DNA of 64,000 nucleotides from Roseicyclus sp. (lineage in GTDB: Bacteria; Pseudomonadota; Alphaproteobacteria; Rhodobacterales; Rhodobacteraceae), in the NCBI GenBank assembly GCA_018401055.1, contig JAGYLB010000070.1:1-64000 (forward strand). Direction: 5' to 3'. A program made the position numbers and the translations under genes. A model generated the notes under the pieces. That model saw only the letters and a list, made by a program, of their open reading frames with translations, had not been told where the DNA came from and did no database searches. Positions 11,719-22,012 of the stretch are shown here, piece by piece (within the stretch, counting starts at the first letter, position 1; every line of letters begins with the position of its first letter).

Positions 11719-11769
11719 TTGAACTGTTCGCGTTTTGTTTGCATGAGTGTGGCGGAACAAGAGGTGAAC
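11719..11769 (+). promoter_or_regulatory. recA promoter region with LexA (SOS) box GAAC-N7-GAAC
   Basis: GAAC-AAGAGGT-GAAC at 11755-11769 is an exact match to the alphaproteobacterial LexA operator (GTTC-N7-GTTC read on the other strand). It lies 55 bases before the recA start. A possible -35 TTGAAC is at 11719-11724 with a weak -10 near 11742. A second imperfect site, GTTC-N7-GTTT, overlaps at about 11725. LexA bound here would block recA transcription until DNA damage. Confidence 0.75.
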
Positions 11770-11824
11770 ACGAGCATCCCGTTGCTGCCCCGCTTAGCAA
11801 CGTGGAATAAGGGAGCCCAACGCA

Positions 11825-12903
<1,079 letters not shown>

Positions 12904-12971
12904 CCGAAACACGGACGCCCGACCGCAGAAAGGGCCCGCGCGGCGAAGGTTGCAGAGAATAAGCGGAAAGA

Positions 12972-12997
12972 GACGGTCCCCCGGGGCCGTCTTTTTT
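12972..12997 (+). terminator. Rho-independent terminator downstream of recA
   Basis: GACGGTCCC pairs with GGGGCCGTC (G-C-rich stem with minor slippage) and is followed directly by TTTTTT. It lies about 70 bases after the recA stop and 90 bases before alaS, so it separates the two transcripts. Confidence 0.85.
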
Positions 12998-13086
12998 CAT
13001 GTGCCCCCTGCGCAGGCGTGGACAGGGGCGGGGTGCGGGGATACATCCGGTCTCCGACGTGACAGCCCATACCAGCGCGAGACCCG

Positions 13087-15748
13087 ATGGCCAGCCTCAA
13101 CGACATCCGCAGCACTTTCCTCGATTATTTCCGCCGCAACGGTCATGAGGTCGTGGCCTCCAGTCCTCTGGTGCCGCGCAACGATCCGACGTTGATGTTC
13201 ACCAATTCGGGAATGGTGCAGTTCAAGAACCTATTCACCGGAGTCGAACACCGCGACTACGTGCGCGCCACGACCGCGCAGAAATGCGTGCGCGCGGGCG
13301 GCAAGCACAATGACCTCGACAATGTGGGCTATACCGCGCGTCACCATACGTTCTTCGAGATGCTGGGGAATTTCAGCTTCGGGGATTACTTCAAGACAGA
13401 GGCGATCCCTTATGCGTGGGAATTGCTGACCCGCGACTTCGGCATCGACAAGTCGCGGCTGCTGGTCACGGTCTATCACACCGATGACGAGGCCTTCGAG
13501 ATCTGGAAGAAGGTCGGCGTGCCCGAGGACCGGATCATCCGCATCGCGACCTCCGACAATTTCTGGCAGATGGGCCCCACCGGCCCCTGCGGCCCCTGCA
13601 CCGAGATTTTCTACGACCACGGCGACCATATCTGGGGCGGCCCGCCGGGCAGCGCGGGTGAGGATGGCGACCGGTTCATCGAGATCTGGAACGTCGTCTT
13701 CATGCAAAACGAGCAATTCGCGGACGGCTCGATGGTGCCGCTCGAGATGCAGTCCATCGACACCGGCATGGGGCTGGAGCGGATCGGCGCGCTGCTGCAG
13801 GGCAAGCACGACAATTACGACACCGACCTGATGCGCGCGCTGATCGAGGCCTCGGCCCATGCCACCAGCGTCGATCCCGACGGTCCGCAAAAGGTGCATC
13901 ACCGCGTGATCGCCGACCATCTGCGGTCGTGCTCCTTCCTGATCGCGGATGGCGTCATGCCCGGCAACGAGGGCCGTGGCTACGTGCTGCGCCGGATCAT
14001 GCGCCGCGCGATGCGGCATGCGCATCTGCTGGGGGCTCAAGACCCGCTGATGCATCGGCTGGTGCCCGCGCTGGTTAGCCAGATGGGGCAGGCCTATCCC
14101 GAGCTTGGCCGCGCGCAGGCGCTGATCACCGAGACCCTGAAGCTCGAGGAAGAGCGGTTCCGCACCACGCTCGATCGCGGCCTGAAGCTGCTCGACGAGG
14201 AAATGGCACGCCTGCCCGAGGATGCGGCGCTTCCGGGGGCTGCGGCCTTCAAGCTCTATGACACCTATGGGTTCCCGCTCGACCTGACGCAAGATGCGCT
14301 GCGCGAACGGGGGCGCGCGGTCGATACCGCCGGTTTTGATGCCGCCATGGCGGAACAAAAGGCCAAGGCGCGCGCGGCATGGTCGGGCACCGGCGAACAG
14401 GCCGATGCGGCGATCTGGTTCGATCTGGCCGAGACCCATGGTGCAACCGAGTTTCTGGGCTATGACACCGAAATCGCCGAAGGGCAGGTGCTGGCGCTGG
14501 TGCAGGGCGGTGCGGCGGTCGATGCCGCCAAACCCGGCGAGGTCTTTGCCATAGTGGTCAACCAGACGCCGTTCTATGCGGAATCGGGCGGGCAAGTTGG
14601 CGACACTGGCCTGATCCGCACGGCAACAGGCCAAGCGCGCGTGACGGACACCAGAAAGGTCGCGGGGTTGTTCCTGCACATGGCCGAAGTGACGGAAGGG
14701 GAGATCAAGCCGGGGCAGGGTGCCGAGCTTGAGGTCGATCACGTCCGCCGCGCCACGATCCGCGCCAACCATTCCGCCACGCACCTGCTGCACGAGGCGC
14801 TGCGCCGTGCGCTTGGCGATCATGTGGCCCAGCGCGGCAGCTTGAACGCGCCCGACCGGCTGCGCTTTGATTTCAGCCATGCCAAGCCGCTGACCCGCGC
14901 GGAATATGCGCAGGTCGAGACCGAGGTGAATGACTTCATCCGCCAGAACGCCCCGGTCGAAACCCGGATCATGACGCCTGATGCCGCGCGCGATCTGGGC
15001 GCGCAGGCGCTGTTTGGCGAGAAGTACGGGGACGAGGTGCGCGTCGTCTCGATGGGCAGCCTGCCCGGATCGGGCAAGGGGGCGGACCGTCAGACCTATT
15101 CGCTGGAACTCTGCGGCGGGACACATGTGCGCCAGACGGGCGACATCGGTCTGTTCGCGATCACGGCGGAACAGGCGTCGTCTTCGGGCGTTCGCCGGAT
15201 CGAGGCGCTGACCGGGGCCGCCGCCATGGCGATGCTGCGCGGCCGCGACGAAACGCTGGCACGTGTGGAAGAAACACTGAAGACCAGCGGCGACGACCTG
15301 CCAGTTAGGGTGGAAAGCCTGCTTGATGAGCGCCGCAAGCTGGAAAACGAGGTGGCCCAGTTGCGTCGCGCGCTGGCCATGGCGGGGGGGTCTGGGCAGG
15401 CGCCACAAGAGGCGCGGCAGGTGAACGGCATCGCCTTTCACGCGCAGGCGCTGACGGGTGTGACGGGCAAGGATCTGGCGGGGTTGATCGACGAGCACAA
15501 GGCGCGGCTTGGCTCGGGCGCGGTGCTGCTCATCGCCGACACCGGCGATAAGGCACGCAGTGGCCGCAGGCGTGACCGAGGATCTTACCGGGCGCCTTTC
15601 GGCTGTCGATCTGGTGCGCGCAGCGGTCGAGGAACTTGGCGGCAAGGGCGGCGGTGGCCGCCCCGATTTCGCGCAAGGTGGCGGCAAGGATGCCACCAAT
15701 GCCGAGGCCGCCATCGCGGCCGCCGAAACCGTTCTCAAGGGAGTGTAA
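13087..15748 (+). CDS. alaS: Alanyl-tRNA synthetase, frameshifted near its 3' end in this sequence
   Basis: A class II synthetase of about 887 residues that charges tRNA-Ala. From ATG 13087 it has [50 protein letters not shown] and [19 protein letters not shown] in the catalytic domain. The editing domain has [17 protein letters not shown] (HxxxH) and [16 protein letters not shown]. The C-terminal oligomerisation and C-Ala region is in a second frame after about 15548, where TGDK is followed by [20 protein letters not shown] and [16 protein letters not shown], ending TAA 15746-15748. One lost base near 15548 explains the break; a true truncation of an essential gene is unlikely. Confidence 0.95.
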
Positions 15749-15751
15749 GCA

Positions 15752-16042
15752 ATGCCCGGTGCCTTCTGGATCGCCCATGTGACCGTGTCCGATGACGCGG
15801 CCTACGCGAAGTACGCCGCCCTTGCGACGCAGGCCATCACGGAGCATGGCGGCACCTTCCTCGCCCGTGGCGGTCGCGCCATCCAGAAGGAAGGTCGCGC
15901 CCATCTCCGCAATGTGGTCGCGCGCTTCCCGAGCCTTGATGCCGCCAATGCCTGCTACGAGAGCGCCACCTATCAAGAGGCGCTCTCGCATGCGGAGGGC
16001 GCGTCGGAACGGGATCTGGTTCTGGTCGAAGCGCTGGACTGA
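15752..16042 (+). CDS. DUF1330 domain-containing protein
   Basis: A 96-residue protein starting 3 bases after the alaS stop behind AAGGGAG, so likely co-transcribed with alaS. It reads [20 protein letters not shown], then [19 protein letters not shown] and the family-typical [22 protein letters not shown]1330 proteins are small dimeric ferredoxin-like alpha/beta-barrel folds of unknown biochemical role. The length is normal and no frameshift is seen. Confidence 0.85.
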   Translation: MPGAFWIAHVTVSDDAAYAKYAALATQAITEHGGTFLARGGRAIQKEGRAHLRNVVARFPSLDAANACYESATYQEALSHAEGASERDLVLVEALD

Positions 16043-16045
16043 CGA

Positions 16046-16480
16046 CTATCCGGCAAGCGCGGCGTCCGGGTTCGCGTCGACCGTGTCGAGGAACCCCATG
16101 GTCGTCAACCATGTCTGATCGGGGCCCACCAGCAGCGCCAGGTCTTTGGTCGTGACACCCGCCTCCACGGTCTCGACCACACCCTGTTCCAGCGTTAAGG
16201 CGAACCGCGTCAGTGCGTCATTGTCGTCGATTATCGGGTGCTCCGACCAGATGCCCGCCGCCTTGAAGGCGGTGGCGAATTCGGTCTGGTGAACCTCGGC
16301 ATGGATGTGCAGAACCTGGCATAGTATTGCTTGAGGATGGTGTTGTTGGTCGATTGGTAGAACGGCCAACCCATGTTCAGCGCGGACCTCATCGAGACGC
16401 GCTTCGTCGGGTGCGATCCTCGCGCATTTGACCGCCACGCCGATCGCTTTCGTTATCTCGGCGGAGTCGATGGTGACCAT
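16046..16480 (-). pseudogene. icd: Decayed remnant of NADP-isocitrate dehydrogenase (icd) with internal deletions
   Basis: Read on the minus strand, four blocks match the ordinary Icd order. Block 1 (about 16480-16382) reads VTIDSAEITKAIGVAVKCAR then IAPDEARLDEV. Block 2 (about 16387-16310, another frame) reads ALNMGWPFYQSTNNTILKQY. Block 3 (about 16297-16223) reads EVHQTEFATAFKAAGIWSEH. Block 4 (about 16222-16049) ends TKDLALLVGPDQTWLTTMGF. Between blocks 1 and 2, and between 3 and 4, roughly 100 residues or more are missing each time, including substrate-binding segments, and the real N-terminus is absent. This cannot be a base-call artefact. A functional isocitrate dehydrogenase must be encoded elsewhere if the TCA cycle is complete. 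Confidence 0.8.
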
Positions 16481-16686
16481 GCCGGCGGTTCGGTCGCGCC
16501 GCCTGTTTCCCTCTCGCGGCCGGCGTTCGAGCGCGAGAGATGGGCACATGCCTTGCCTTTGCTCGACAGGTTGGTTGCGTGTCTGCTGAATGGGTGGAGG
16601 ACGGTGGGAATCCACTATGGTGCAAATCGCGGGGTCGCGTAGCCTGTTCGTGCTTCACAAAGGTTATTTTACGACAGGAGCTATTC

Positions 16687-17040
16687 ATGATCCGTATTTC
16701 ACACTTGATCGTTATTTCGACCCTCGCCGCCACCCCTGCCTTCGCGCAGACCGGCTTTGGCGCAGACACCTCGACACGCGGCGACACCGGCCGGGGCGGT
16801 GGCGAAGCCTCTGCAGGAGGCGATGACGGCAGCCACTTCGAGGTCCGCGCTCCGCGAAGCACCGGGCAGCGTTTCCGCGTGGTTTCGGGGCGGCCCGACA
16901 CCTCCACGCATGGCACCACGTCCTCAGGGCAATGGAGCGAATGGGCGGATGAGTATTGCGGCGGCGACTCGCTGATCTGGTTCGATATGGACGAGAATGG
17001 CGACCCGGTGCTCGGCACGGTGGAAGTCGAGTGCCTCTAG
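16687..17040 (+). CDS. Small secreted hypothetical protein
   Basis: A 117-residue protein. ATG 16687 follows CAGGAG by 7 bases and gives a clear signal peptide, MIRISHLIVISTLAATPAFA, cut after AQ. The mature region is Gly/Ser/Thr-rich with two similar stretches (ADTSTRGDTGRGGG and PDTSTHGTTSSGQWSEW). It ends with an acidic part, DEYCGGDSLIWFDMDENGDP, then VECL with a second Cys. A disulfide and a Ca-binding-like acidic loop (DMDENGD) are possible. I do not recognise a family. It is divergent from the icd remnant. Confidence 0.6.
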   Translation: MIRISHLIVISTLAATPAFAQTGFGADTSTRGDTGRGGGEASAGGDDGSHFEVRAPRSTGQRFRVVSGRPDTSTHGTTSSGQWSEWADEYCGGDSLIWFDMDENGDPVLGTVEVECL

Positions 17041-17104
17041 CAGACCCGTCGGACGCGGCATGCTGCGTTCGACCTTCCAGCCTCCGCGATGGCCGGGACG
17101 CCCG

Positions 17105-17341
17105 CTAGGATGTCCCCGTCATCCCGGAGGCCTTGGCCAGCCGATCCGCCAGCATCTTGCGCGCGCGCGCCTCGGCGATGCGGACGCGCACGGCGGTGCG
17201 GAACAGTTCCTCGGTCGTGGGGGACGAGGCGCCGACCGCTTGCGCGATCTGTTCGATCAGCCTGTCATCGCCCAGTTCCTCGGCGGCCTTGATCGTGTCG
17301 AGCGCCAGCTTGTCGGCCAGGTCTTCCGCAATACGGCTCAT
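17105..17341 (-). CDS. Small conserved-looking hypothetical protein (DUF6476-like size)
   Basis: A 78-residue helical, acidic protein, MSRIAEDLADKLALDTIKAA, with ATG 17341 preceded by GAGG at 7 bases. It follows the hydrolase stop by 9 bases on the same strand, so the two are probably one transcript. There is no signal peptide, membrane segment or recognisable motif. The C-terminus is Arg/Lys/Ala-rich (VRIAEARARKMLADRLAK). I cannot assign a function and the family label is only a size comparison. Confidence 0.55.
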   Translation of the reverse strand: MSRIAEDLADKLALDTIKAAEELGDDRLIEQIAQAVGASSPTTEELFRTAVRVRIAEARARKMLADRLAKASGMTGTS

Positions 17342-17350
17342 GTCAGGGCC

Positions 17351-18004
17351 TCAGCGCGAGGATTCGGTCAGGCGGCGGCGGACATAGGTCTGCACGCTCT
17401 CGATCATCGGGTCCATGTGCGGGTCCTCGAAGAAATGGCCCGCGCCCTCGACCTCCTGATGGGTGATGGTGATGCCCTTTTGCTCGTGCAGCTTGTCGAC
17501 GAGGATGCGGGTGTCTTGCGGTTTGGCGACGCGGTCGGATGCGCCGTTGATGATCAGGCCCGAGGCGGGGCAGGGCGCCAGAAAGCTGAAATCATACATG
17601 TTGGCGGGCGGGCTGACCGAGATGAAGCCGGTGATCTCGGGCCGGCGCATCAAAAGCTGCATGCCGATCCAGGCGCCAAAGGAAAAGCCCGCGACCCAGC
17701 AATGCTTGGAATTGGGGTTCATCGCCTGCAGGTAGTCGAGTGCCGAGGCCGCATCGCTCAGCTCGCCGATGCCCTGGTCGTATTCGCCCTGGCTGCGCCC
17801 CACGCCGCGGAAGTTGAAGCGCAGCACGGTGAAGCCGATCTTGTGAAAGGCGTAATGCAGGTTGTAGACAACGCGGTTGTTCATCGTGCCGCCGAATTGC
17901 GGATGCGGGTGCAAGATGATGGCGATGGGCGCGTCCTTGGCCTTTTGCGGATGGTAGCGGCCTTCGAGCCGGCCCTCGGGGCCGGGGAAAATCACCTCGG
18001 GCAA
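17351..18004 (-). CDS. Alpha/beta hydrolase (DUF/YP-type serine hydrolase), TTG start
   Basis: A 217-residue alpha/beta hydrolase. I choose TTG 18004 (reads MPEVIFPGPEGRLEGRYHPQ) because GAGGAG lies 7 bases upstream and relatives begin with the same MPEVIF; the longer frame upstream has no such support. Motifs are oxyanion-side ILHPHPQFGGTMNN, nucleophile elbow WVAGFSFGAWIGMQ (GFSFG), acid region LIINGASDRVAKPQDT and catalytic His in VEGAGHFFEDPHMD. Family members hydrolyse small esters or dienelactone-like substrates; the substrate here is unknown. It is divergent from iscR. Confidence 0.8.
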   Translation of the reverse strand: MPEVIFPGPEGRLEGRYHPQKAKDAPIAIILHPHPQFGGTMNNRVVYNLHYAFHKIGFTVLRFNFRGVGRSQGEYDQGIGELSDAASALDYLQAMNPNSKHCWVAGFSFGAWIGMQLLMRRPEITGFISVSPPANMYDFSFLAPCPASGLIINGASDRVAKPQDTRILVDKLHEQKGITITHQEVEGAGHFFEDPHMDPMIESVQTYVRRRLTESSR

Positions 18005-18133
18005 ACACGTTCTCCTCAAGCGCGGTCCGGGGCTGGCCTGCTTGACGGGGCAGGGGGCGGTCCCTAGAACCATGAAAATTCCATCCGGCGCCGTATGGCG
18101 GAACCCGGGTCGTCTCGCAGTTAAGCGTGCCGA

Positions 18134-18155
18134 TTGGAAAGGTCAATCTTTGCAA
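18134..18155 (+). promoter_or_regulatory. Inverted repeat in the iscR promoter region, candidate IscR operator
   Basis: TTGGAAAG-GTCAAT-CTTTGCAA is a near-perfect palindrome (7 of 8 arm positions pair). It ends 16 bases before the iscR ATG. Its position fits autoregulation of the iscR-suf operon by IscR or by an iron regulator (inference). Confidence 0.45.
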
Positions 18156-18171
18156 GGGGGCGGGGCGCGCG

Positions 18172-18634
18172 ATGAAGCTGAGCACCAAGGGGCGCTATGC
18201 GATGGTCGCCATGGCCGACCTTGCCCTGCAAAAGGGCGACGGGCTGGTGTCGCTGTCGGAATTGTCGAAGCGGCAAGATATCTCCTTGCCCTATCTGGAA
18301 CAGCTCTTCGTCAAGCTGCGTCGGGCCGAACTGGTGGACTCGGTTCGTGGCCCGGGCGGCGGCTACAGGCTGGCGCGTCCTGCCTCCGAGATCCGGGTGG
18401 TGGAGATTTTCGCTGCCGTGGACGAGACGGTCAGCGCGCTGCACACAGGCGCAGGCGCCTCGGGCGGCGTGTCCGGGCAGCCGGGCGCAATCGATGACCA
18501 ACCGGCTGTGGGAAAGCCTGTCGGCGCATGTCTATGTATTCTTGCACCAGACGCGGCTGTCGGATGTGGTGCAGAACGGGCTGACGCCTTGTCCCGCCGT
18601 GCCGAACCTGTTCGAGGTCGTCGACGAGGGGTGA
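18172..18634 (+). CDS. iscR: Rrf2 family regulator IscR-like, first gene of the SUF operon, frameshifted in this sequence
   Basis: It starts MKLSTKGRYAMVAMADLALQ, the winged-helix of Rrf2 regulators, with the recognition region ISLPYLEQLFVKLRRAELVD and VRGPGGGYRLARP. The frame shifts near 18478, where GGG should be GG, giving ASGGVSGSRAQSMTNRLWES and an end at NLFEVVDEG (TGA 18632-18634), about 153 residues. The three clustered cysteines that bind [2Fe-2S] in E. coli IscR are absent: the corresponding loop is HTGAGASGGVSGSRAQS and the only Cys is near residue 140. It probably senses Fe-S or iron status with atypical ligands and controls the downstream operon. Confidence 0.85.
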
Positions 18635-18670
18635 CCCCTTGGCCGCGCGCCCGTGGTGCTGTCGGGCTGT

Positions 18671-18698
18671 CCGTATTTTTGGAAAGATGAAGCGGGGA
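18671..18698 (+). repeat. Short intergenic repeat, copy 2 (GGAAAGATGAAGCGGGG core)
   Basis: CCGTATTTTTGGAAAGATGA continues into AGCGGGGA, ending 4 bases before the iscS start. The core equals copy 1 (4316-4340) and resembles the inverted copy 3 (38813-38839). The terminal GAAGCGGGG may double as a ribosome-binding site. Confidence 0.6.
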
Positions 18699-18702
18699 CG
18701 CG

Positions 18703-19720
18703 ATGGCGCGGGTCTATCTCGATCACAATGCCACGACGCCGTTGAGGCGTGAGGCGCGGGCGGCAATGGTCGCGGCGATGGATCTGGTCGGAAATCCGTC
18801 CTCGGTCCATGCCGAGGGTCGCGCGGCCAAAGCGGTGATGGAGCGTGCGCGGGCGCAATTGGCCGAGGCGCTGGGGGCGCAGGCGGCCGACATCGTCTTT
18901 GTCTCGGGAGCGACGGAGGCGGCGGCGCTGGCCTTGGCGGGCGCGGGGGCTGCACGGGGCGGGCATTGAGCATGACGCAGTGCGCGCTGGGTGATCGAGG
19001 ATCTGGTGGTCCATGGGGCGGGCCGGGTTGCCGTGGGCGATCCGGCGGCGTCGGCCCTTCAACTGGCCAATTCCGAGACCGGGATCGTGCAGGACCTGCC
19101 GCAGGGTCTGGCCGTCAGCGACTGGACGCAAGGCTTTGGCAAGATCCCCGTGGCCTTCGACTGGTCCGGCGTCGATATGGCCTTTGTCTCGGCCCACAAG
19201 ATCGGGGGGCCGAAGGGAATCGGGGCGCTGATCCTCAGGCGCGGTCTGGACGTCGAGGCGCGCATCCGGGGCGGTGGGCAGGAGATGGGCCGCAGGTCCG
19301 GCACAGAAAACCTGATCGGCATTGCCGGATTTGGGGCTGCGGCCGAGGCAGCTACGCAAGATCTTGAATCCGGAGTTTGGGACCGGGTTGCCAAACTTAG
19401 AAATATTCTAGAAAAGACTCTGGACCATCCGGCAAGAGATACTATTTTTGTCGGGAAAGATGGCGCGCGATTGCCGAACACCAGCCTGATGATCACGCCC
19501 GGATGGAAGGGCGAGACGCAGGTGATGCAGATGGATCTGGCGGGCTTTGCCGTATCGGCGGGGTCCGCCTGTTCCTCGGGCAAGGTGAAGGCCAGTTCGG
19601 TGCTGCGCGCCATGGGGTTTTCGGAGGCCGAGGCGTCCTGCGCGCTCAGGGTCTCGCTGGGGCCCGAGACGACAGAGGCGGAGGTTCTTTCCTTCGCCGG
19701 AGCTTGGGCTCAGGCCATGA
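18703..19720 (+). CDS. iscS: Cysteine desulfurase, IscS/NifS class, frameshifted; 3' end uncertain
   Basis: A PLP enzyme that takes sulfur from cysteine for Fe-S cluster assembly. It has [32 protein letters not shown] and [15 protein letters not shown], then a compensated pair of shifts (one extra G near 18963, one base missing near 18987). After that come [13 protein letters not shown], the PLP lysine in [30 protein letters not shown] and the active-site Cys in [20 protein letters not shown]. No in-frame stop follows before sufB. I place the end at TGA 19718-19720, one frame over, assuming another lost base. The alternative is a translational read-through into sufB. Confidence 0.82.
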
Positions 19721-19725
19721 ACGGT

Positions 19726-19795
19726 TCGCCCGACGCGGGCGGTGACAAGTCGCCCGACGCGGGCGGTGATACGATCAGGCGGGGCCGACCCCGCC
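19726..19795 (+). repeat. 24-bp tandem repeat and three hairpins in the iscS-sufB junction
   Basis: A 20-base unit, TCGCCCGACGCGGGCGGTGA, occurs at 19726-19745 and again at 19750-19769. Each copy contains the perfect hairpin CGCCCG-ACG-CGGGCG. A third hairpin, GGCGGGG-CCGA-CCCCGCC, follows at 19778-19795. None has a T-run. They may protect or process the mRNA between iscS and sufB (inference). Confidence 0.65.
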
Positions 19796-19836
19796 ACGCA
19801 TGCGCCGGGCATACCGGCAAGACGGGAGAGACGAGC

Positions 19837-21372
19837 ATGACAGCCCTCGACAGCGACATCATCGAAACGCAGGTCAAGGACGGCGTCGACCGCGAAACGG
19901 TCGAGGCGGTGCAGGCCGTCGGCGGCAAATACAAATACGGCTGGAACACCGATATCGAGATGGATTACGCCCCCAAGGGCGTGAACGAGGATATCGTGCG
20001 CCTCATCTCGGCCAAGAACGGTGAGCCGGAGTGGATGACCGACTGGCGTCTGCAGGCGTTCAAGCGCTGGAAGCAGATGGAGGAACCGACCTGGGCGATG
20101 GTGAATTATCCCGCCATCGACTATCAGGACCAGTATTACTACGCCCGGCCCAAGAGCATGGCGGAAAAGCCCAAATCGCTCGATGATGTCGATCCCAAGC
20201 TGCTCGCGACCTACCAGAAGCTTGGCATTCCGCTGAAAGAGCAGCTGATCCTTGCCGGCGTCGAGGGGGCCGAGGATGCGCCCGCCGAGGGGCGCAAGGT
20301 AGCCGTTGATGCGGTGTTCGACAGCGTCAGCGTCGGCACGACCTTTCAGGCGGAGCTGCGCAAGGCAGGCGTTATCTTCTGCTCGATTTCCGAGGCGATC
20401 AAGGATCACCCCGAACTGGTCAAGAAATACCTCGGGTCGGTCGTGCCGATCACCGACAATTATTTCGCCACGCTGAATTCGGCGGTCTTTTCCGACGGGT
20501 CCTTTGTCTACATCCCGCCGGGCGTGCGCTGCCCGATGGAGCTGTCGACCTATTTCCGCATCAATGCCGAGAATACCGGCCAGTTCGAGCGGACGCTGAT
20601 CATCGCCGACAAGGGCAGCTATGTGTCCTACCTCGAAGGCTGCACCGCGCCCAAGCGCGACACCCACCAGCTGCATGCTGCCGTGGTGGAACTGGTGTTG
20701 CTGGATGACGCAGAAATCAAGTATTCGACCGTCCAGAACTGGTACCCGGGCGACGAGAACGGCAAGGGCGGCATCTACAACTTCGTCACCAAGCGTGCCG
20801 ATTGCCGGGGCGACCGGTCCAAGGTGATGTGGACGCAGGTGGAAACCGGCAGCGCGATCACCTGGAAATACCCGTCGTGCATCTTGCGCGGCGATGACAG
20901 CCAGGGCGAGTTCTATTCCATCGCCATCGCCAACAACGCCCAGCAGGCCGATACCGGGACCAAGATGGTCCATCTGGGCAAGCGCACCAAGTCGCGCATC
21001 GTGTCCAAGGGCATCAGCGCGGGGCGCGCGCAGAACACCTATCGCGGCCTTGTGTCGATGCACCCCAAGGCCAGGGACAGCCGCAACTACACCCAGTGCG
21101 ACAGCTTGTTGATCGGCGACAAATGCGGGGCGCATACGGTTCCCTATATCGAGGTCAAGAACAACTCGAGCCGGGTGGAACATGAGGCGACGACCTCCAA
21201 GGTCGATGACGACCAGATGTTCTATTGCCGCTCAAGGGGCATGGGCGAGGAGGAGGCGGTGGCGCTGATCGTCAACGGCTTCGCGCGCGAGGTTTTGCAG
21301 GCGCTGCCGATGGAGTTCGCCATGGAGGCGCAGCAGCTGGTGGCGATCAGCCTTGAGGGATCTGTCGGCTGA
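19837..21372 (+). CDS. sufB: Fe-S cluster assembly scaffold protein SufB
   Basis: An intact 511-residue SufB, part of the SufBCD scaffold that builds Fe-S clusters. The start ATG 19837 ([20 protein letters not shown]) follows GGGAGAGACG; the same frame is open upstream only because the iscS stop is missing. Typical stretches are [80 protein letters not shown], the conserved C in [16 protein letters not shown], and [18 protein letters not shown] with [17 protein letters not shown]. The stop overlaps the next start (TGATG). Confidence 0.97.
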   Translation: MTALDSDIIETQVKDGVDRETVEAVQAVGGKYKYGWNTDIEMDYAPKGVNEDIVRLISAKNGEPEWMTDWRLQAFKRWKQMEEPTWAMVNYPAIDYQDQYYYARPKSMAEKPKSLDDVDPKLLATYQKLGIPLKEQLILAGVEGAEDAPAEGRKVAVDAVFDSVSVGTTFQAELRKAGVIFCSISEAIKDHPELVKKYLGSVVPITDNYFATLNSAVFSDGSFVYIPPGVRCPMELSTYFRINAENTGQFERTLIIADKGSYVSYLEGCTAPKRDTHQLHAAVVELVLLDDAEIKYSTVQNWYPGDENGKGGIYNFVTKRADCRGDRSKVMWTQVETGSAITWKYPSCILRGDDSQGEFYSIAIANNAQQADTGTKMVHLGKRTKSRIVSKGISAGRAQNTYRGLVSMHPKARDSRNYTQCDSLLIGDKCGAHTVPYIEVKNNSSRVEHEATTSKVDDDQMFYCRSRGMGEEEAVALIVNGFAREVLQALPMEFAMEAQQLVAISLEGSVG

Positions 21373-21692
21373 TGACGCGCGACGACGGTCTTTCGCCCAT
21401 AGGGCTGCGCCGACCCGTGCGTTTGAAGTGGCGCAGGTCGCGTGAAGCAACGCAGGCCACTGTCTTGTCGCTGGCTCTGGTCATCGTGTTCCTTCTGTCC
21501 ATCGCCCATGACGAGATCGTGGAGGCGCTGGTCTTGAAGGGCTGGCTCGAGGCCGGTTCGGCAGAACGGGCGGAGATCGTCCTTGGGCTTTTGCTCTTCG
21601 TCATCTGGGGTGCCTTGACCGTAGCCTTGGTTGATCTGTTTCGGCGGTCCGCGCAGCACGGGGCCCGCAGCGAACGTGGGGATGGCGCATGA
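21372..21692 (+). CDS. Small membrane protein in the suf operon
   Basis: A 106-residue protein whose ATG overlaps the sufB stop by one base and whose stop overlaps the next start. It has two hydrophobic helices ([15 protein letters not shown] and [20 protein letters not shown]) and a basic, soluble N-terminus and C-terminus. I do not recognise the family. The overlaps show it belongs to the operon, but nothing ties it to cluster assembly directly. Confidence 0.7.
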   Translation: MTRDDGLSPIGLRRPVRLKWRRSREATQATVLSLALVIVFLLSIAHDEIVEALVLKGWLEAGSAERAEIVLGLLLFVIWGALTVALVDLFRRSAQHGARSERGDGA

Positions 21693-22000
21693 TCGTGACC
21701 ACCACCCCTTCCATCGAGGGTCGCCGGATTACCACGTACCACGGCATCGTCGTGGGCGAGGCAATCCTTGGCGCCAACATCTTCCGCGATCTGTTCGCGG
21801 GGATCACCGACATCATCGGCGGCCGGTCCGGTGCCTATGAGCAGGAACTGGGCAAGGCGCGCACCGTCGCCCTGCAGGAGATGGAGGATCGTGCGCGCGC
21901 GATGGGTGGGAATGCCGTCGTCGGTGTCGATCTCGACTACGAGGTCATCAACAACATGCTCATGGTGTCGGCCTCGGGCACGGCCGTGACGCTGGACTGA
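21689..22000 (+). CDS. YbjQ/UPF0145 family heavy-metal-binding domain protein
   Basis: A 103-residue protein that overlaps the previous gene by ATGA. It shows the family pattern: [20 protein letters not shown], then [40 protein letters not shown] and [20 protein letters not shown]. YbjQ proteins form pentameric rings and are annotated as putative heavy-metal binders without a proven function (family knowledge). Its position between sufB and sufC invites a link to metal or cluster homeostasis, but this is only context. Confidence 0.85.
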   Translation: MIVTTTPSIEGRRITTYHGIVVGEAILGANIFRDLFAGITDIIGGRSGAYEQELGKARTVALQEMEDRARAMGGNAVVGVDLDYEVINNMLMVSASGTAVTLD

Positions 22001-22012
22001 CGGGCGCAAGGA

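Noticed and set aside
13231..15738. 835-codon open frame antisense to alaS
   Set aside because: It mirrors alaS codon usage and has no recognisable protein features; long antisense frames are common in high-GC genomes.
16540..16660. Possible cobalamin-type riboswitch (GGTGGGAATCCACTATGGTG) before the small secreted protein
   Set aside because: Only a short GTGG-GAAT-CCAC hairpin matches; the conserved B12-box and pseudoknot partners are absent.
19837..21372. A single IscS-SufB fusion protein as the default annotation
   Set aside because: sufB has its own ATG and ribosome-binding site, and nearby one-base errors in iscS make a hidden stop more likely; kept as a finding instead.
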